NCBI GenBank assembly: GCA_003024175.1
Contig: MDYQ01000039.1
Span: 99,850 to 163,849, forward strand
Length of the DNA: 64,000 bases
Reading direction: 5' to 3'
DNA from: Planoprotostelium fungivorum
Lineage: Eukaryota > Evosea > Variosea > Cavosteliida > Cavosteliaceae
The notes beneath the pieces were generated by a model that was not told where the DNA came from, did no database searches, and worked only from the letters and a program-made list of their open reading frames with translations. Shown here piece after piece: positions 44,801-56,064 of the stretch. The position numbers were made by a program, and so were the translations under genes. Within the stretch, counting starts at the first letter, position 1. Each line of letters starts with the position of its first letter.

Positions 44801-47551
44801 CTCGTGAAGAACGCAGAAGACTCTGGCTGCATTTTGGACGAGGCGGGGGAGAGGTTCAATCTGGCTCTCGTCGTTCTCAAATCCATGAACAAGTCGAATT
44901 CGGCGGTAGAGTTCAGTGCAGTATTGGAGAGACACAGGGAGACCATCTTGTGCTCCCTGCCTTGTTATCCACCCGAGGGGCCGCCCAACAGTCACAACGA
45001 CCCCAATATCAATCTGGACGTGACAAAGTGAGAGAAGGGGAGGGGTGAAGGGTGACGATGACAGGTGGGTGAGATTGAACGACAAGAGTAAGAGGGAGTT
45101 GGCCATGATCTTGTGTCTCTTCCAAAAGTGTCCGACGTTCCAGACGGTGGACATTGCACACTGTCCCAACATCACGGACTCCATCATCAATCGATTGGTA
45201 TCAGGTGTGTCATCTACAACGCGTCAATATCATCCATCTACAACGCGTCGATGTCATGTATCGACACCAGACGTCTGACGACAGACAGACAAGGGGGGAG
45301 TGAGCAAGAGCCCTTACGTGGTGAATGGCTCGAAGCAAGTGAACATGAAGACATTGGAGACCCTGCGGCTGAGTCAGAGCACACTCATCACCGGACAGAT
45401 TTTCCAGAGCACTTTTCCTCACCTGAAGCACCTCAATCTGTCAGAATGCAGGAACGTAACGGATGACGTCATCGCTTACGTCACACGGTCGTGTCCCGTG
45501 TTGGCCACTCTCAATCTATCGAGGAACAATCGTCTCGTGGGGCTCAATCACTTGCAGAGATTGGATTCACTCGTGGATCTGGACCTTCAAGACTGTCGCC
45601 GACTCTGTGAGATCTTTCTCTCTCTCTTCTTTCTTCTCTCTTCTTTATCTCTCTTCTCCCTCTCTTCTCCTCTCTTCTTCTCTCTTATTTTTCACTCTTT
45701 TCTTCTTTATCTTCTGTCTATGCATGATGCTAACGAAGCACAGCCGTTCAGAGTCTATCGAACATTGCCAATTCATTTCCCAATCTAGTGCACATCAATC
45801 TATCGGGCAGTCTCGCCTCTTCTCCTCCCCCCCTCGGCCCCGCCCCCCAGGTGAGTCCCGTTGTAGACGATCGATGACGTCATCAGGGTAACCACGGATA
45901 CGAACCCCTCGTTGAGCTCATGAGAAAGTGCAACCGCCTCAAGACTCTCAACATCAGCGGCTGCAAACACCTCCCCCAAGAAGTACATCCACATCCACCA
46001 CCCTCCACTCAATTCAAACAGGTCCTCCTCTCTATCGCTGACAGCCTCTTGGAACTAGAGAACCTGAACGTCAGTTACATCCTCTCTACCAGCCGCAAAG
46101 TCGTTCACAAGATCGTGCACAAGTGCAAGGGCATCAAGAGACTCATGCTGGGTGATCCGTTAGATGTCGTTCTACAACTGACTCGAAAGGTGGCTGCGTC
46201 AAGATCGGTGACGAGACAATCTCAGACATCGCGGACAACTGTCCTCTACTGGAGGTCCTCGATGTAACGAGATGCAAGGAGATCACCTCCGTCACGAAAT
46301 TGGGCGAACACTGTAACAACCTGAGGGAGCTGTGCCTCAATCAGTGCATGGCCATACCTGACGCCTCCGTTATCTCAGTGGTAGAGAAATCACCCGAATT
46401 AGAAGTGTTGGAATTGTCCATGATGTACAAGATGACGTGAGTTGTAGATCGTCGAATCCACTGAAACGAGCAGCAACGACGTCCTCCACGCCCTGACGAA
46501 GAACTGTCCCAAATTGAAGAAACTCAATCTACAACGATGCGAGCAGATCACGGACGAAGCCATGCTGACGCTGTCCCAATTTGAAGACCTGGCGACACTC
46601 AACTTGCAAGAGACGAAGGTGTCAGACAAGTCTTTAAAGGATCTCTTTGTCGGTCTCGTCTCCTTACAAAAGTTGAACATCTCCAACTGCAAGGGAGTCA
46701 ATTACGATCCACTCGAGATCTTATCTAGGTGAACGATCGAGATCGATCTGATTATTCAACGAGAAGAACCAACGATATAGAATAGTATAAACATATATAC
46801 TCTCTTCTACACGAGAGAGATGTGAACAGAGTGAATTCCATAACGTAAACATGTTGATCTACGCATGTATAGACAGAAGAGACTAAACACGTGTAGATAC
46901 CAAGTCACCATGGAGTCCCTCTCCATGCAGTGGAGCTCCAAATTCGTCCTCCCCTCCATCAACTCCATCGTGCGTCACGAGAGGTGCTCCCTCCAGAAGG
47001 TCGACTTCCGCGAGTGCAAGCAGATCACAGACGACTTCATTGTCACCCTGGCCAGCTTCTGTCCCTCTTTAGAGGAGCTGTGGTTGGACTCTTGCATCAA
47101 ACTGACCGATCAGTCCGTCATCCGCGTGTCTCAGTACTGCAACATCAGGGCACTGAGGCTGACGGGGGTATTCAGGGTGACGGACACGTCCATCATGCAT
47201 CTGGCGGTGCACAACCCTGGCCTGCAGGTGTTAGCTCTCGGCAAGTGCTACAAGGTCACGGACGCTTCGGTCATCAAGGTGAAAGAGGATGACGGATGAC
47301 GGAGCTGATGGAGCTGATGGTGATGACAGATCGCAAAGTTTTGTAAGAACATAAGGGTTCTGCAATTGCAGGGGTGCCAGTCCATCACGGACGCGGCAGT
47401 GATGCACTTGTCACACAACAGCTTCTCCTTGTGTAAGTTGGGGCTGGACGCTTGCCCGCAGATCACGCCAGAGTCCATACAGGGTCTCACGTCAAAGTAT
47501 CCCTTCTTGGAGGTGCATCAGGATCTGACGAAGAAGCAGACGAGGAAGTGA
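41820..47551 (+). CDS. CLU-domain / TPR protein with C-terminal leucine-rich repeats (AMN1-like)
   Basis: Starts MAADDNDVQQPSQEVFEPLE at ATG 41820. The first two thirds run parallel to the CLU gene at 2868: RDWNAEFQRIVEG, TAGKIIILERFSKKKTI, AGGEKYIAQGILFKFAVD, YGGDEYSAKAAANEL, CVPLMTLIDFRGFRLIAMS, IVYGSHDGGKTVHADD, GPTDIEGHQGKDGRYYVIDF, RPLSSDAMSGFGRLNKEEHN, then a helical/TPR middle (YGLNQKFRAGLSSEE, FSLYYNWGKATCLH). From about 45070 on the protein is cysteine-containing leucine-rich repeats: FPHLKHLNLSECRNVTDD, LKTLNISGCKHLPQE, LKKLNLQRCEQITDEAM, LEELWLDSCIKLTDQSV, IRVLQLQGCQSITDAAV, ending FLEVHQDLTKKQTRK. This repeat type occurs in F-box and AMN1 proteins; no F-box is seen here. No kinase-like domain is present, unlike its paralogue. 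Confidence 0.82.
44172..44199 (+). other. Ultrashort intron (22-28 nt) made of an imperfect palindrome
   Basis: Read-through hits TAA at once, and removing 28 nt (acceptor CGGAG) or 22 nt (acceptor GTTGTAG) restores the frame from STLDNE to IKIEKPTIKSWGDAL. The body is CATCTACATCGTTGTAGACG, an imperfect version of the recurrent palindrome. Confidence 0.55.
45205..45298 (+). repeat. CLU2 intron with two direct copies of CATCTACAACGCGTC
   Basis: The recurrent half-site lies at 45211-45220 and 45235-45244, 24 bp apart, each followed by GCGTC. The intron separates NRLVSG from the LRR exons. Confidence 0.55.
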
Positions 47552-47858
47552 AGAGGTGGGCGTGATGTCTTTGTGTCATGCTGAGATGGACAGGTGTTCG
47601 TGTATATATGTGTATCGATCTTGCGGCATCAGTTTTGAATGAATGTGTCTTTGTTTCGATCTTCTCTTCTTTCATCTCGTCCATCACATCGGCACTTCAT
47701 GTTCGACGTCGTCACCTCTTCTCGTTTATTCTCTGTCAATTTCGTCGTGACTTCACTCTTGCCTTCTTTTGAGTCGTCTCCTCGTCTGTGTTCGATCCCG
47801 ATCTCTTCTGTGACCCTGTGGCCTCGATCTGTAGGGTGATGTGAGTTGTGATGTGATA

Positions 47859-48263
47859 TCAAGTGTTGGCGACCTCTTTTTTGGACTTCTTCTCTGTAGT
47901 GATGCATGATTCTCCCATGTTCTTTCGCACACAGTTTCCACATGGACTTTCTGAATCAACATTAAGTCGGATGACTGTTGGAGAATCTCACGTCTATCAC
48001 ACGAAGAGTGCGATCTCTTACAATTGTTGCAGGCCGGCTTCGACGACATTAGTAATCGTTCGAAATGGACGCGAAATGAGAAGCACCTTTCTCTTTGTTT
48101 CTGTGGATCCTATGTGAAGAGGTACCGGAGTGGATGGGGGTGTGGTTGTGGGTAATATTTCCGTCGTAGGTGAAAGAGGTAAGAATGCCTCTAACAGCAC
48201 TGGGATTTCGAAGAGCTCAGCTGGATTGTTCAGCTCATCTTCAGCTGTTGTGCCGTGTTCCAT
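47859..48263 (-). CDS. Small Zn2Cys6 (Gal4-type) zinc-cluster protein
   Basis: Minus strand, about 105 residues in three exons. Exon 1 starts at ATG 48263 (MEHGTTAEDELNNPAELFEI) and ends STETKRK; the intron is 48038-48086; exon 2 gives PACNNCKRSHSSCDRQ; exon 3 gives SPCGNCVRKNMGESCITTEK and stops at 47859-47861. The six cysteines have the zinc-cluster spacing (C-x2-C-x6-C ... C-x2-C-x8-C) with the basic residues of loop one. The upstream Pro/Thr-rich acidic segment could be an activation region. It lacks the long middle region of fungal regulators, so it may act alone as a DNA-binding module. A shorter model starting at ATG 48049 is possible, but the intron join KRK|PACNNCKRSH is convincing. 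Confidence 0.75.
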
Positions 48264-49129
48264 CGTGACGTCTGAAATCCATTCGCGGGTTTCATACAGA
48301 TTAAATTTTGGATTATCACTTTTATTTCACCCACGTCTCACCATCGAGATGAGATGGTTCTCTTTTCTGAATGACAACACATGATTGACCTCGTATCATA
48401 TACATCTATCGCTGAGGTATCTGAAGTCATGTGAACAATATTTTTCCAAAGACTGTGGAGTTGTGGTGATTCAAACAGAGCCGCTGCTGTTACAGCTACG
48501 TTAGCGGCATTTCGAGAGATGCAGTGATGATGATGATCCGTGATATACGTCGGTGCCGCAGAACTTGGCGTCTTAATTTCCCAGGAAGACCTGCGAAGCC
48601 ACCTCTATACATTAGGAGGGTGTCTTATTCTCTCAAGACACTAACATGGGACAGTACCTTCTTCAGCAACCTGCATGCAGCAGCATCATCATCGAATGGA
48701 AGCGCTCCTCTTTTTTCGAGCAAATTCACGCGCTCAGAACGAATCTCGGCGGGTTCAGTTAAGTTACGAGATTTCTCAATGCTCTGGCCCCGCTTGTCCG
48801 TTGTATCTGCTGAAACGTGAAACAATTCAAGACAACCGCCGCGACAGATAAAAGGAGGCCGCTTTAGACGTACAGGTGCTCCAAAAGGGGACCGTAAGAA
48901 GAATTTCAAAGACTCGAAAGGCTGTTGAATTTGCATCTTCTTCAGCAACAACGCATCACACACGCACACGCATACGCACGACAACATATCACGAGTATTG
49001 CATCTCAATACAAGGGTTCAAAGACAATTTAGAGGAAGGATCTAAAGAGAAGAAAGCACATTTTTGATCAGCAATTGAAACAACATCTGTCCACATACAA
49101 TCATATCGTGGCAAGAGAAGCCTGGGATC
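48264..49129. other. Intergenic region
   Basis: About 870 bp. A minus-strand frame at 48625-49008 has no ATG start and contains a GT/CA microsatellite (near 48958-48985); not supported as a gene. No RNA seen. Confidence 0.35.
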
Positions 49130-50430
49130 ATGACAACTGCTATAGACATCTTTGACCGTTTTGATCAACGTACCGAGACGAGCGAAGATAAACCAATGTC
49201 GAGCTTATTGAATAAGAGAAAGAGAGAAGAAGGTGAGAGAATAATGTTTATTGCTCATATCTACACAATTGATCCATCATTTGATGTGAACTTTACGATC
49301 AATGTTTATACCATGCTAACCAATTGATTCAGAACAATGGAACGAAAATCAACAATTTACTCCACTATGGTTTTCGAATCAGACACCGTCATATCCTCTG
49401 CAGACGAGCATCCCTCCACCATTTCCCTTCTCGAGCCATAGTCTCTTCGACGCTTACAACATCACACCCAATACCTGGGGATTACCTCTCTCTCGAGATC
49501 ACCAAGCCCGATATCAATCCACCTTACCTCCATACGAGACCGAGTCGAACAACACCTCCAGCCACCCGAGCTGGTACGGCAACATGCTCAACACATCCAA
49601 TGTCTATACCTCAGATGCCAAGCCACCCAGCTTGCCCCAACCGGCACGCTACCTCCCAAACAATCCACCTCCAACTCCATCCAACCTGAAACGAACCGAA
49701 TCCGATCTAGAGAGAGTCTGCTCTTCTCTTCTCGTCCAGCCCGTCGTAGTCTTCCGCAATCTGTTCCATCAGGCGACATGCACCATCTCCAACTTTGACA
49801 AGACCGCCTACGAGGGATATCGCGTCTACGTCGATGAGAACGTGGGCTACCCCGGCAACGCCACACGATTCAAGGTGATCCATCATCCATCGTCCTCCAT
49901 CTCATCATCATCGCAGAGGACACCAGATCCGGAAGAAAAGGCCTTCGTCTTGTCCATCCACGTCACCGACCCCAACGGTAACTCTGTTACGCAGTGCAAG
50001 CCCTGCAAAGAGTACTACACTCACCAGGGTTATTTCAAAGCCAGCCCTTCTGCCCTGGGAAGAGTCTTACTCGTCAAGAACAACGCACCCATCCGCATCG
50101 AGAACGATTCGTTCAAGGTGAGAGATAGAGGTAGAGTGGAGCTGATGAGAGAAGGTCCAATTCAAGGTCATGTGTGCATGCTCCCATCACGGTGTGGACT
50201 ATTTCAACTATCACTTCACCGTGACGATGATCAACGGAGGAGTGAGGACAGAGTACACGACCACTTGCCCCGTCTTTGCGAAGCAGTGGAGGAAGAGCAA
50301 GCAGACGAAGGAGGATCTAAACTTGAACTTGTTCCCCGCCGGACACAACGGACAGGGTCAGTCTCAGGACGGCCTCACCTTTGGACAGGTGGATCACAGC
50401 AGAGCCAACCTTCCCGAGAACTCTGGATAA
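49130..50430 (+). CDS. Asn/Pro/Ser-rich protein with a beta-rich domain, possibly a transcription regulator
   Basis: ATG 49130 (MTTAIDIFDRFDQRTETSED), first exon ending SLLNKRKREE (a nuclear-signal-like basic patch), then a low-complexity segment (FSNQTPSYPLQTSIPPPFPF, YETESNNTSSHPSWYGN). A compact folded part follows: ERVCSSLLVQPVVVFRNLFH, TCTISNFDKTAYEGYRVYVD, AFVLSIHVTDPNGNSV, GRVLLVKNNAPIRIENDSF, CACSHHGVDYFNYHFTVTMI. Conserved-looking cysteines and the alternation of strands suggest a beta-sandwich, perhaps of the Rel/p53-like class, but I cannot confirm a family. Low-complexity N-terminus plus a basic patch suits a nuclear factor. It is possibly related in plan to the ankyrin protein at 20664. 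The TAA is at 50428-50430. Confidence 0.55.
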
Positions 50431-50558
50431 TATATATGTAGATGATGTCTCGTCTTCTATTCCTCTCATCCTTGTCGTGCCGCGTTGTCTGCGAATTACA
50501 ACTCCAAGCGGTCGAGCTCATCTTGATTTCTCCGAGAAGGACAAAGAAACGGCAGACG

Positions 50559-52374
50559 ATGATGGGAAGAGAGGAAGAGAAATCCCTGCTAAGTGATGTC
50601 TACAGCAGTCGGTCTTCATACAACTCCGAGGGCTCACACGTCCAGGAGGAGATCGACAGAGTCGTTCACAATTTACAAGACCATCCTCCTCAGTTATATA
50701 AGAGGAGATGGTGGGTGTTCTTTTTATTCAGCATGCTAGGTCTAATGGTGAGGTGACATCGGAGTATCCCACTCAATCTCTGAAAGCAAAACACTATCTG
50801 GATGACTTATCAACCTCTCGTTGTCCCCACCCACGAATTGTTCAACACATCATCTGATATGATCAATTGGCTCGCGGTAAATATCATCATGTTTGACGAC
50901 CTGAGCCAACCTAGGCACAAGCAGCTCTCGTATTCTTATTCGTGCTACCCTTCAGCACGTGGATGCTTGATAATCTCGGTACGTCGCATCTCTACGAGTT
51001 GTATGAAGACCACAGCTGAATGGCATCAGGTCTGAGGAACAGCGTCATCATCTTCGGAACGATCCAAGCGGTAGGGTCTGGAATTCGAATTCTCGGAAGA
51101 GATGAACACAGCTTCTGGTGGGTCTTCGCTGGTCAGGTGCGTAAGAGAGGAGAGAGAAGATGATGACAGAGAAGGTATTGAATGCCATTCCGGGGCCGAT
51201 ATGGAGTCAAGCACCGACGAGAGTGTCCAACATGTGGTTCAGCATCAAAGAGAGAACTTTCGTCACGTTCATGACATAGTGAGCATCATCCACCACGTCT
51301 TCCATCATCAACCACACGAGATCTGATCCGATCAGCATGATGTTGTCTCTCGGCGTGACGGTCGGTTTCCTCGAATCTTTTGCGATCAAACAGGCCGGAG
51401 ATCTCATCTGGCTCGTCGTCATCCACACCGCCATCTGCGCCCTTCTCATGATCTTGGTCGTCTTCACCTTCCCCTCGTCTCCTCCAACACCTCCCACCGT
51501 CTCCTCAGCCATACAGACTTTTCACAAGGGTGAGCGAACGTTTCCCCCCTCCATCTGAATCACCACAGAGATCCATCGCACGATGTGGATGGACCTCAAG
51601 GACTGCTTCACCAACGCCTCCTTCTTACTCATCGCGGTGGCCGTCGGTGTTTCACAGGTGAGGACCTGCATCCTTCACCGTGCTGACTCTTATAAAGGGA
51701 TGCATGTTTGGATGGGGTGCGGCGTTGGACACGAATTTGACACCCTTGGGATACGACGAGGTGAAGGAGGGACATCCATCGACCTGACTCGTTGTAGAAC
51801 GAGATTGCTTGGCTGGGAGCGGCCGCGACGCTCGCCGGTATCGTGGCGGGATTTTTCGTGCTCTTCGTCAAGAAGCTCAAATTGGCCATCGTCGTTCTGT
51901 TCTTCCTGGGGACGGCGGCCTTCCTCTCCTTTCAGCTGTTCATCCTGCGTAAGTCTCACTCCGACTGGTGGTACATCTTGGTCTCTGGCACCGTGGCCAA
52001 CTTGTGTCTCACCTGCATCGGACCCCTGTCTTTTGAGGTGTCGTATGCATCTGCGAAGGAGCTAAAGGGAACAGTTGTCCGTGGAGCTCACGTTCCCCGT
52101 ATCTGAAGTTATCTCGGGAGGGATCATCACACAAGTGGTGCGTTGATGATGTCATCTGGCCGTACTGACTGATACAGTCTAACGCTGCAACTTTGGTCTT
52201 CCTCTTTTCGAGTGATATGTTGCGCATCGTCGGTGGAGACTGAATGTTTTAGGTAATCACATCGGAGGGGTCATCATGAACTGGGTGATGTTTGGGGCCT
52301 CGGCTGCGGGTTTCCTGTTGATTCTCTTTGTAAAAGAACAATACAAGAGGATTGAGACTGACAGGCAGGTGTGA
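50559..52374 (+). CDS. Major facilitator transporter, SLC49/FLVCR-like
   Basis: Starts MMGREEEKSLLSDVYSSRSS at ATG 50559, a cytosolic leader, then LYKRRWWVFFLFSMLGLM, WMTYQPLVVPTHELFNTSSD, NSVIIFGTIQAVGSGIRILG, FWWVFAGQVLNAIPGPIWSQ, APTRVSNMWFSIKERTFVTF, a long helix pair (LGVTVGFLESFAIK, WLVVIHTAICALLMILVV), a cytosolic loop and the second half (NEIAWLGAAATLAGIVAGFF, LFFLGTAAFLSFQLFIL, LCLTCIGPLSFEVSYASA, FGASAAGFLLILFVKEQ). The W-rich first helix and the GQ-LNAI-GP motif are those of the FLVCR/DIRC2 group, which carry heme, choline or related solutes. The substrate cannot be assigned. About ten introns; the 3' exons near 52080-52260 are the least certain. Confidence 0.75.
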
Positions 52375-54047
52375 TCGGCATCAGAGAGGACATTTTTGCT
52401 GCAAGACGATGCATGTATAAACTTCAACTCCTGCTATCGATTGTATTCATGCGTGGATGTGACGACAAAGTAAATCGAAAGAAGACCGAATAATTTATCA
52501 CACAACAGTCTGAGAGGTCTGATTTCATCCGCATAGACACTTTGGTTTGGTCTTACCCCTTTGTTGATACAGATGTCGTGAATCGTTGTGTGTGAGCTCG
52601 TTTATGAAGACGCTTGTGTATGTGCGATGCTCAGACGATTATCAAACTCGCTCACCTCGAACGGGCCCATGGCTTCACACGATACAAGACATTGATCGAT
52701 ACCCTCTATAGTCTATCGACCGGCTCTATTTCACGCGACAAGCACCATGTCTCGTTCAATCACGTGTCGGTTGTTTCGAATTTTAATTTTCGGTCGCTCC
52801 GCCCGCCCTAACGGTCCTTTTGAAAGAAGAACGACCAACAAGCCGACCGATTCGAACGCCGATTATCGAGAACGAGGTTGTGATCATTCCAAACGAACGA
52901 CTGGAACCGCACTGACTGCAGTTGCCTCATTTCCCTTCAAATCAACTTCTTGCCGCTGAACATTATTCCCATTTCCAGACAGATGTTAACCGAGGATATG
53001 GATACTTATATCGATTTATTCAGATCATGTTGTACGCAACATGTCCTCTGCTATCCTGCGCCTGGAATGCAACCGTTGATGAATGCAGACTGAAGTACAA
53101 TCACCCGTCCTAAGAGGCGCTCAAAGGAGTCCTCGCACAGCTATCCTTTGGCCAATGATTACAGTCATTCACGTGAAATGCGAAGCCGTTGGCTTCTGAA
53201 ATCCTCACCGTATAGAAGGTGCTCATTCACCACACTGTTGGCTTGACCCCACGCAGAGGCGTTGATCCGATGTATGTAACCGTTACAAATATCTCTCAAT
53301 GTTACATCGCGTCCACCATTCGTGCCGCCATTGACAGAAGAAGGGTATAATTGAGGCGAATGACCGCCAATCACGTTCAGCTGGGTAATGGCTCATAAAC
53401 CTTGATGAATGCGTTGTTTGCGGAGAAAAGCGAGAACGAGAAACTTACAGGATGACCTGATTATCGGATCAGAGGGATTCACTCGGCTTCAGAGTGCTGT
53501 TTCGCTTCAATTCAGATTAACGGTGAACCCATTCAACGGATTATCGTGACATCAGTGGTGAGACATCTTCGTCGAAAGAATGGATGTAACGAAGGTGGAA
53601 ATGCCAAGACCGTCGATGAAGAGAACAATAACATAGGCCCATTTACGGTGCAGATATATCTATGCAACCTCCTCAATCAATTGTTGCACTCAACTTACGA
53701 TTGGTTGTGGTATGGATGAAGAACACTGCAACAAAAATGACACGATCAAAGCAACGCCTCCTCAATAGTCACAGAAGAAAACCACTACCAACGTAACATG
53801 ATATGAAGCACTAATAATGTAATGAAATGCAGAAAAGCTAATCAGAGTAAATTGATTCCCAGATATCTGAGTCAAACAAACAAGACGATAGACATAGATA
53901 AATAAAAAAGAAAGAAATGAAAATATTGTGAGCATTTGCTAATGCAAACATACAGTTTTGGAAAAATTATTGATACAACAAGAACAATTAAAACGTGCTC
54001 GACACAATGAATTAAGAAAGACAGAAAGCTGCGGGGGGGGGGGGCTA
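52375..54047. other. Gene-poor stretch before the 5S array
   Basis: About 1.7 kb with only short frames, the longest from ATG 52747 (70 codons, basic, no similarity). AT content rises after 53700. I see no gene, RNA or clear element. Confidence 0.4.
54033..54044. repeat. Run of 12 G at the 5S array edge
   Basis: A homopolymer of 12 G lies immediately before the first array spacer (TGGTTGGCTGATG...). It may mark the array boundary or a sequencing/assembly weak point. Confidence 0.7.
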
Positions 54048-54260
54048 AATGGTTGGCTGATGTTAAAGGCATTCTTTTCACAGTGCCACTTTTATGATGC
54101 TGTTACCTTGTAGTCTGACTGCAAACCCTCATCAGGGGACATGCTGTTGAGAGACTTGTGTCAAGTTACGGACGGATTGACATGAATTACAAGTCTATGT
54201 GAAATGCAAGAAAACCCAAGTGGTCTGGGGTCACGGTAGGGGTATGTGGATGCAAAAAAA

Positions 54261-54375
54261 GTAGGACACGAGGGCTTCCCAAGTGGTCTCCCACCTTAGT
54301 ACTGGCCTCGCCCATATCAGCTTACTTTCCGAGTTCGGCATGGGATCGGAGGTTATCTGATAGGTATGATCCTAC
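54261..54375 (-). rRNA. 5S rRNA: 5S rRNA (type A spacer)
   Basis: Read on the minus strand the RNA starts GTAGGATCATACCTATCAG and ends GCCCTCGTGTCCTAC; the ends GTAGGA/TCCTAC pair as helix I. Eukaryotic 5S landmarks are present: GATCCCATGCCGAACTCGG (loop B/C area), box A AAGTAAGCTGATA and box C GGTGGGAGACCACTTGG of the internal promoter. A T-run follows directly as Pol III terminator. The core is about 115 nt; true ends may extend 1-4 nt. This copy has the consensus sequence. Transcribed by Pol III with TFIIIA, then part of the 60S subunit. Confidence 0.93.
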
Positions 54376-54599
54376 CTGTCTAAAAACATGGTTGGCTGAT
54401 GTTAAAGGCATTCTTTTCACAGTGCCACTTTTATGATGCTGTTACCTTGTAGTCTGACTGCAAACCCTCATCAGGGGACATGCTGTTGAGAGACTTGTGT
54501 CAAGTTACGGACGGATTGACATGAATTACAAGTCTATGTGAAATGCAAGAAAACCCAAGTGGTCTGGGGTCACGGTAGGGGTATGTGGATGTAAAAAAA

Positions 54600-54683
54600 G
54601 TAGGACACGAGGGCTTCCCAAGTGGTCTCCCACCTTAGTACTGGCCTCGCCCATATCAGCTTACTTTCCGAGTTCGGCATGGG
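54600..54683 (-). pseudogene. 5S rRNA: Truncated 5S rRNA at an assembly N
   Basis: Consensus for 84 nt (the 3' part of the RNA), then a single N at 54684 and a jump into type B spacer. The 5' 31 nt of the RNA are missing. Either a true deletion or a mis-joined assembly; the spacer type changes at the same point. Confidence 0.85.
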
Positions 54684-54896
54684 NTGTTTGGCTGGTGTAA
54701 AAGGCATTCCCATGACCAGTTTTTCATTTATGGTTCCACACCTTTGAGGTAGGTCATGTGATAGAGGTCTAGCCTCATTGTCACCCATGACCCTGACTTC
54801 CTATGTATTTCTCAAAATGATAGACTTTCTTTTCATAGATTTTCTTTTGCCCCAAGTGGTATGGGGTCACGGTAGGGGTATGTGGATGCAAAAAAA

Positions 54897-55011
54897 GTAG
54901 GACACGAGGGCTTCCCAAGTGGTCTCCCACCTTAGTACTGGCCTCACCCATATCAGCTTACTTTCCGAGTTCGGCATGGGATCGGAGGTTATCTGATAGG
55001 TATGATCCTAC
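54897..55011 (-). rRNA. 5S rRNA: 5S rRNA copy
   Basis: First type B unit; one private change, plus-strand CCTCGCCC to CCTCACCC. The spacer just before it lacks 11 bp (TGCCATCCGTC) found in later units. Confidence 0.9.
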
Positions 55012-55247
55012 CTGTCTTGATCTCTGTTTGGCTGGTGTAAAAGGCATTCCCATGACCAGTTTTTCATTTATGGTTCCACACCTTTGAGGTAGGTCTGCCA
55101 TCCGTCATGTGATAGAGGTCTAGCCTCATTGTCACCCATGACCCTGACTTCCTATGTATTTCTCAAAATCATAGACTTTCTTTTCATAGATTTTCTTTTG
55201 CCCCAAGTGGTATGGGGTCACGGTAGGGGTATGTGGATGTAAAAAAA

Positions 55248-55362
55248 GTAGGACACGAGGGCTTCCCAAGTGGTCTCCCACCTTAGTACTGGCCTCGCTC
55301 ATATCAGCTTACTTTCCGAGTTCGGCATGGGATCGGAGGTTATCTGATAGGTATGATCCTAC
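55248..55362 (-). rRNA. 5S rRNA: 5S rRNA copy
   Basis: One private change, CCTCGCCC to CCTCGCTC on the plus strand. Confidence 0.9.
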
Positions 55363-55598
55363 TTGTCTTGATCTCTGTTTGGCTGGTGTAAAAGGCATTC
55401 CCATGACCAGTTTTTCATTTATGGTTCCACACCTTTGAGGTAGGTCTGCCATCCGTCATGTGATAGAGGTCTAGCCTCATTGTCACCCATGACCCTGACT
55501 TCCTATGTATTTCTCAAAATCATAGACTTTCTTTTCATAGATTTTCTTTTGCCCCAAGTGGTATGGGGTCACGGTAGGGGTATGTGGATGTAAAAAAA

Positions 55599-55713
55599 GT
55601 AGGACACGAGGGCTTCCCAAGTGGTCTCCCACCTTAGTACTGGCCTCGCCCATATCAGCTTACTTTCCGAGTTCGGCATGGGATCGGAGGTTATCTGATA
55701 GGTATGATCCTAC
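55599..55713 (-). rRNA. 5S rRNA: 5S rRNA copy, consensus
   Basis: Identical to the first complete copy by eye. Confidence 0.9.
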
Positions 55714-55949
55714 CTGTCTTGGTCTCTGTTTGGCTGGTGTAAAAGGCATTCCCATGACCAGTTTTTCATTTATGGTTCCACACCTTTGAGGTAGGTCTGC
55801 CATCCGTCATGTGATAGAGGTCTAGCCTCATTGTCACCCATGACCCTGACTTCCTATGTATTTCTCAAAATCATAGACTTTCTTTTCATAGATTTTCTTT
55901 TGCCCCAAGTGGTATGGGGTCACGGTAGGGGTATGTGGATGTAAAAAAA

Positions 55950-56064
55950 GTAGGACACGAGGGCTTCCCAAGTGGTCTCCCACCTTAGTACTGGCCTCGC
56001 CCATATCAGCTTACTTTCCGAGTTCGGCATGGGATCGGAGGTTATCTGATAGGTATGATCCTAC
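55950..56064 (-). rRNA. 5S rRNA: 5S rRNA copy, consensus
   Basis: Consensus core; upstream flank differs by one base (CTGTCTTTATC). Confidence 0.9.

Noticed and set aside
48625-49008. 127-codon minus frame
   Set aside because: No ATG start, contains a GT/CA microsatellite, no family.
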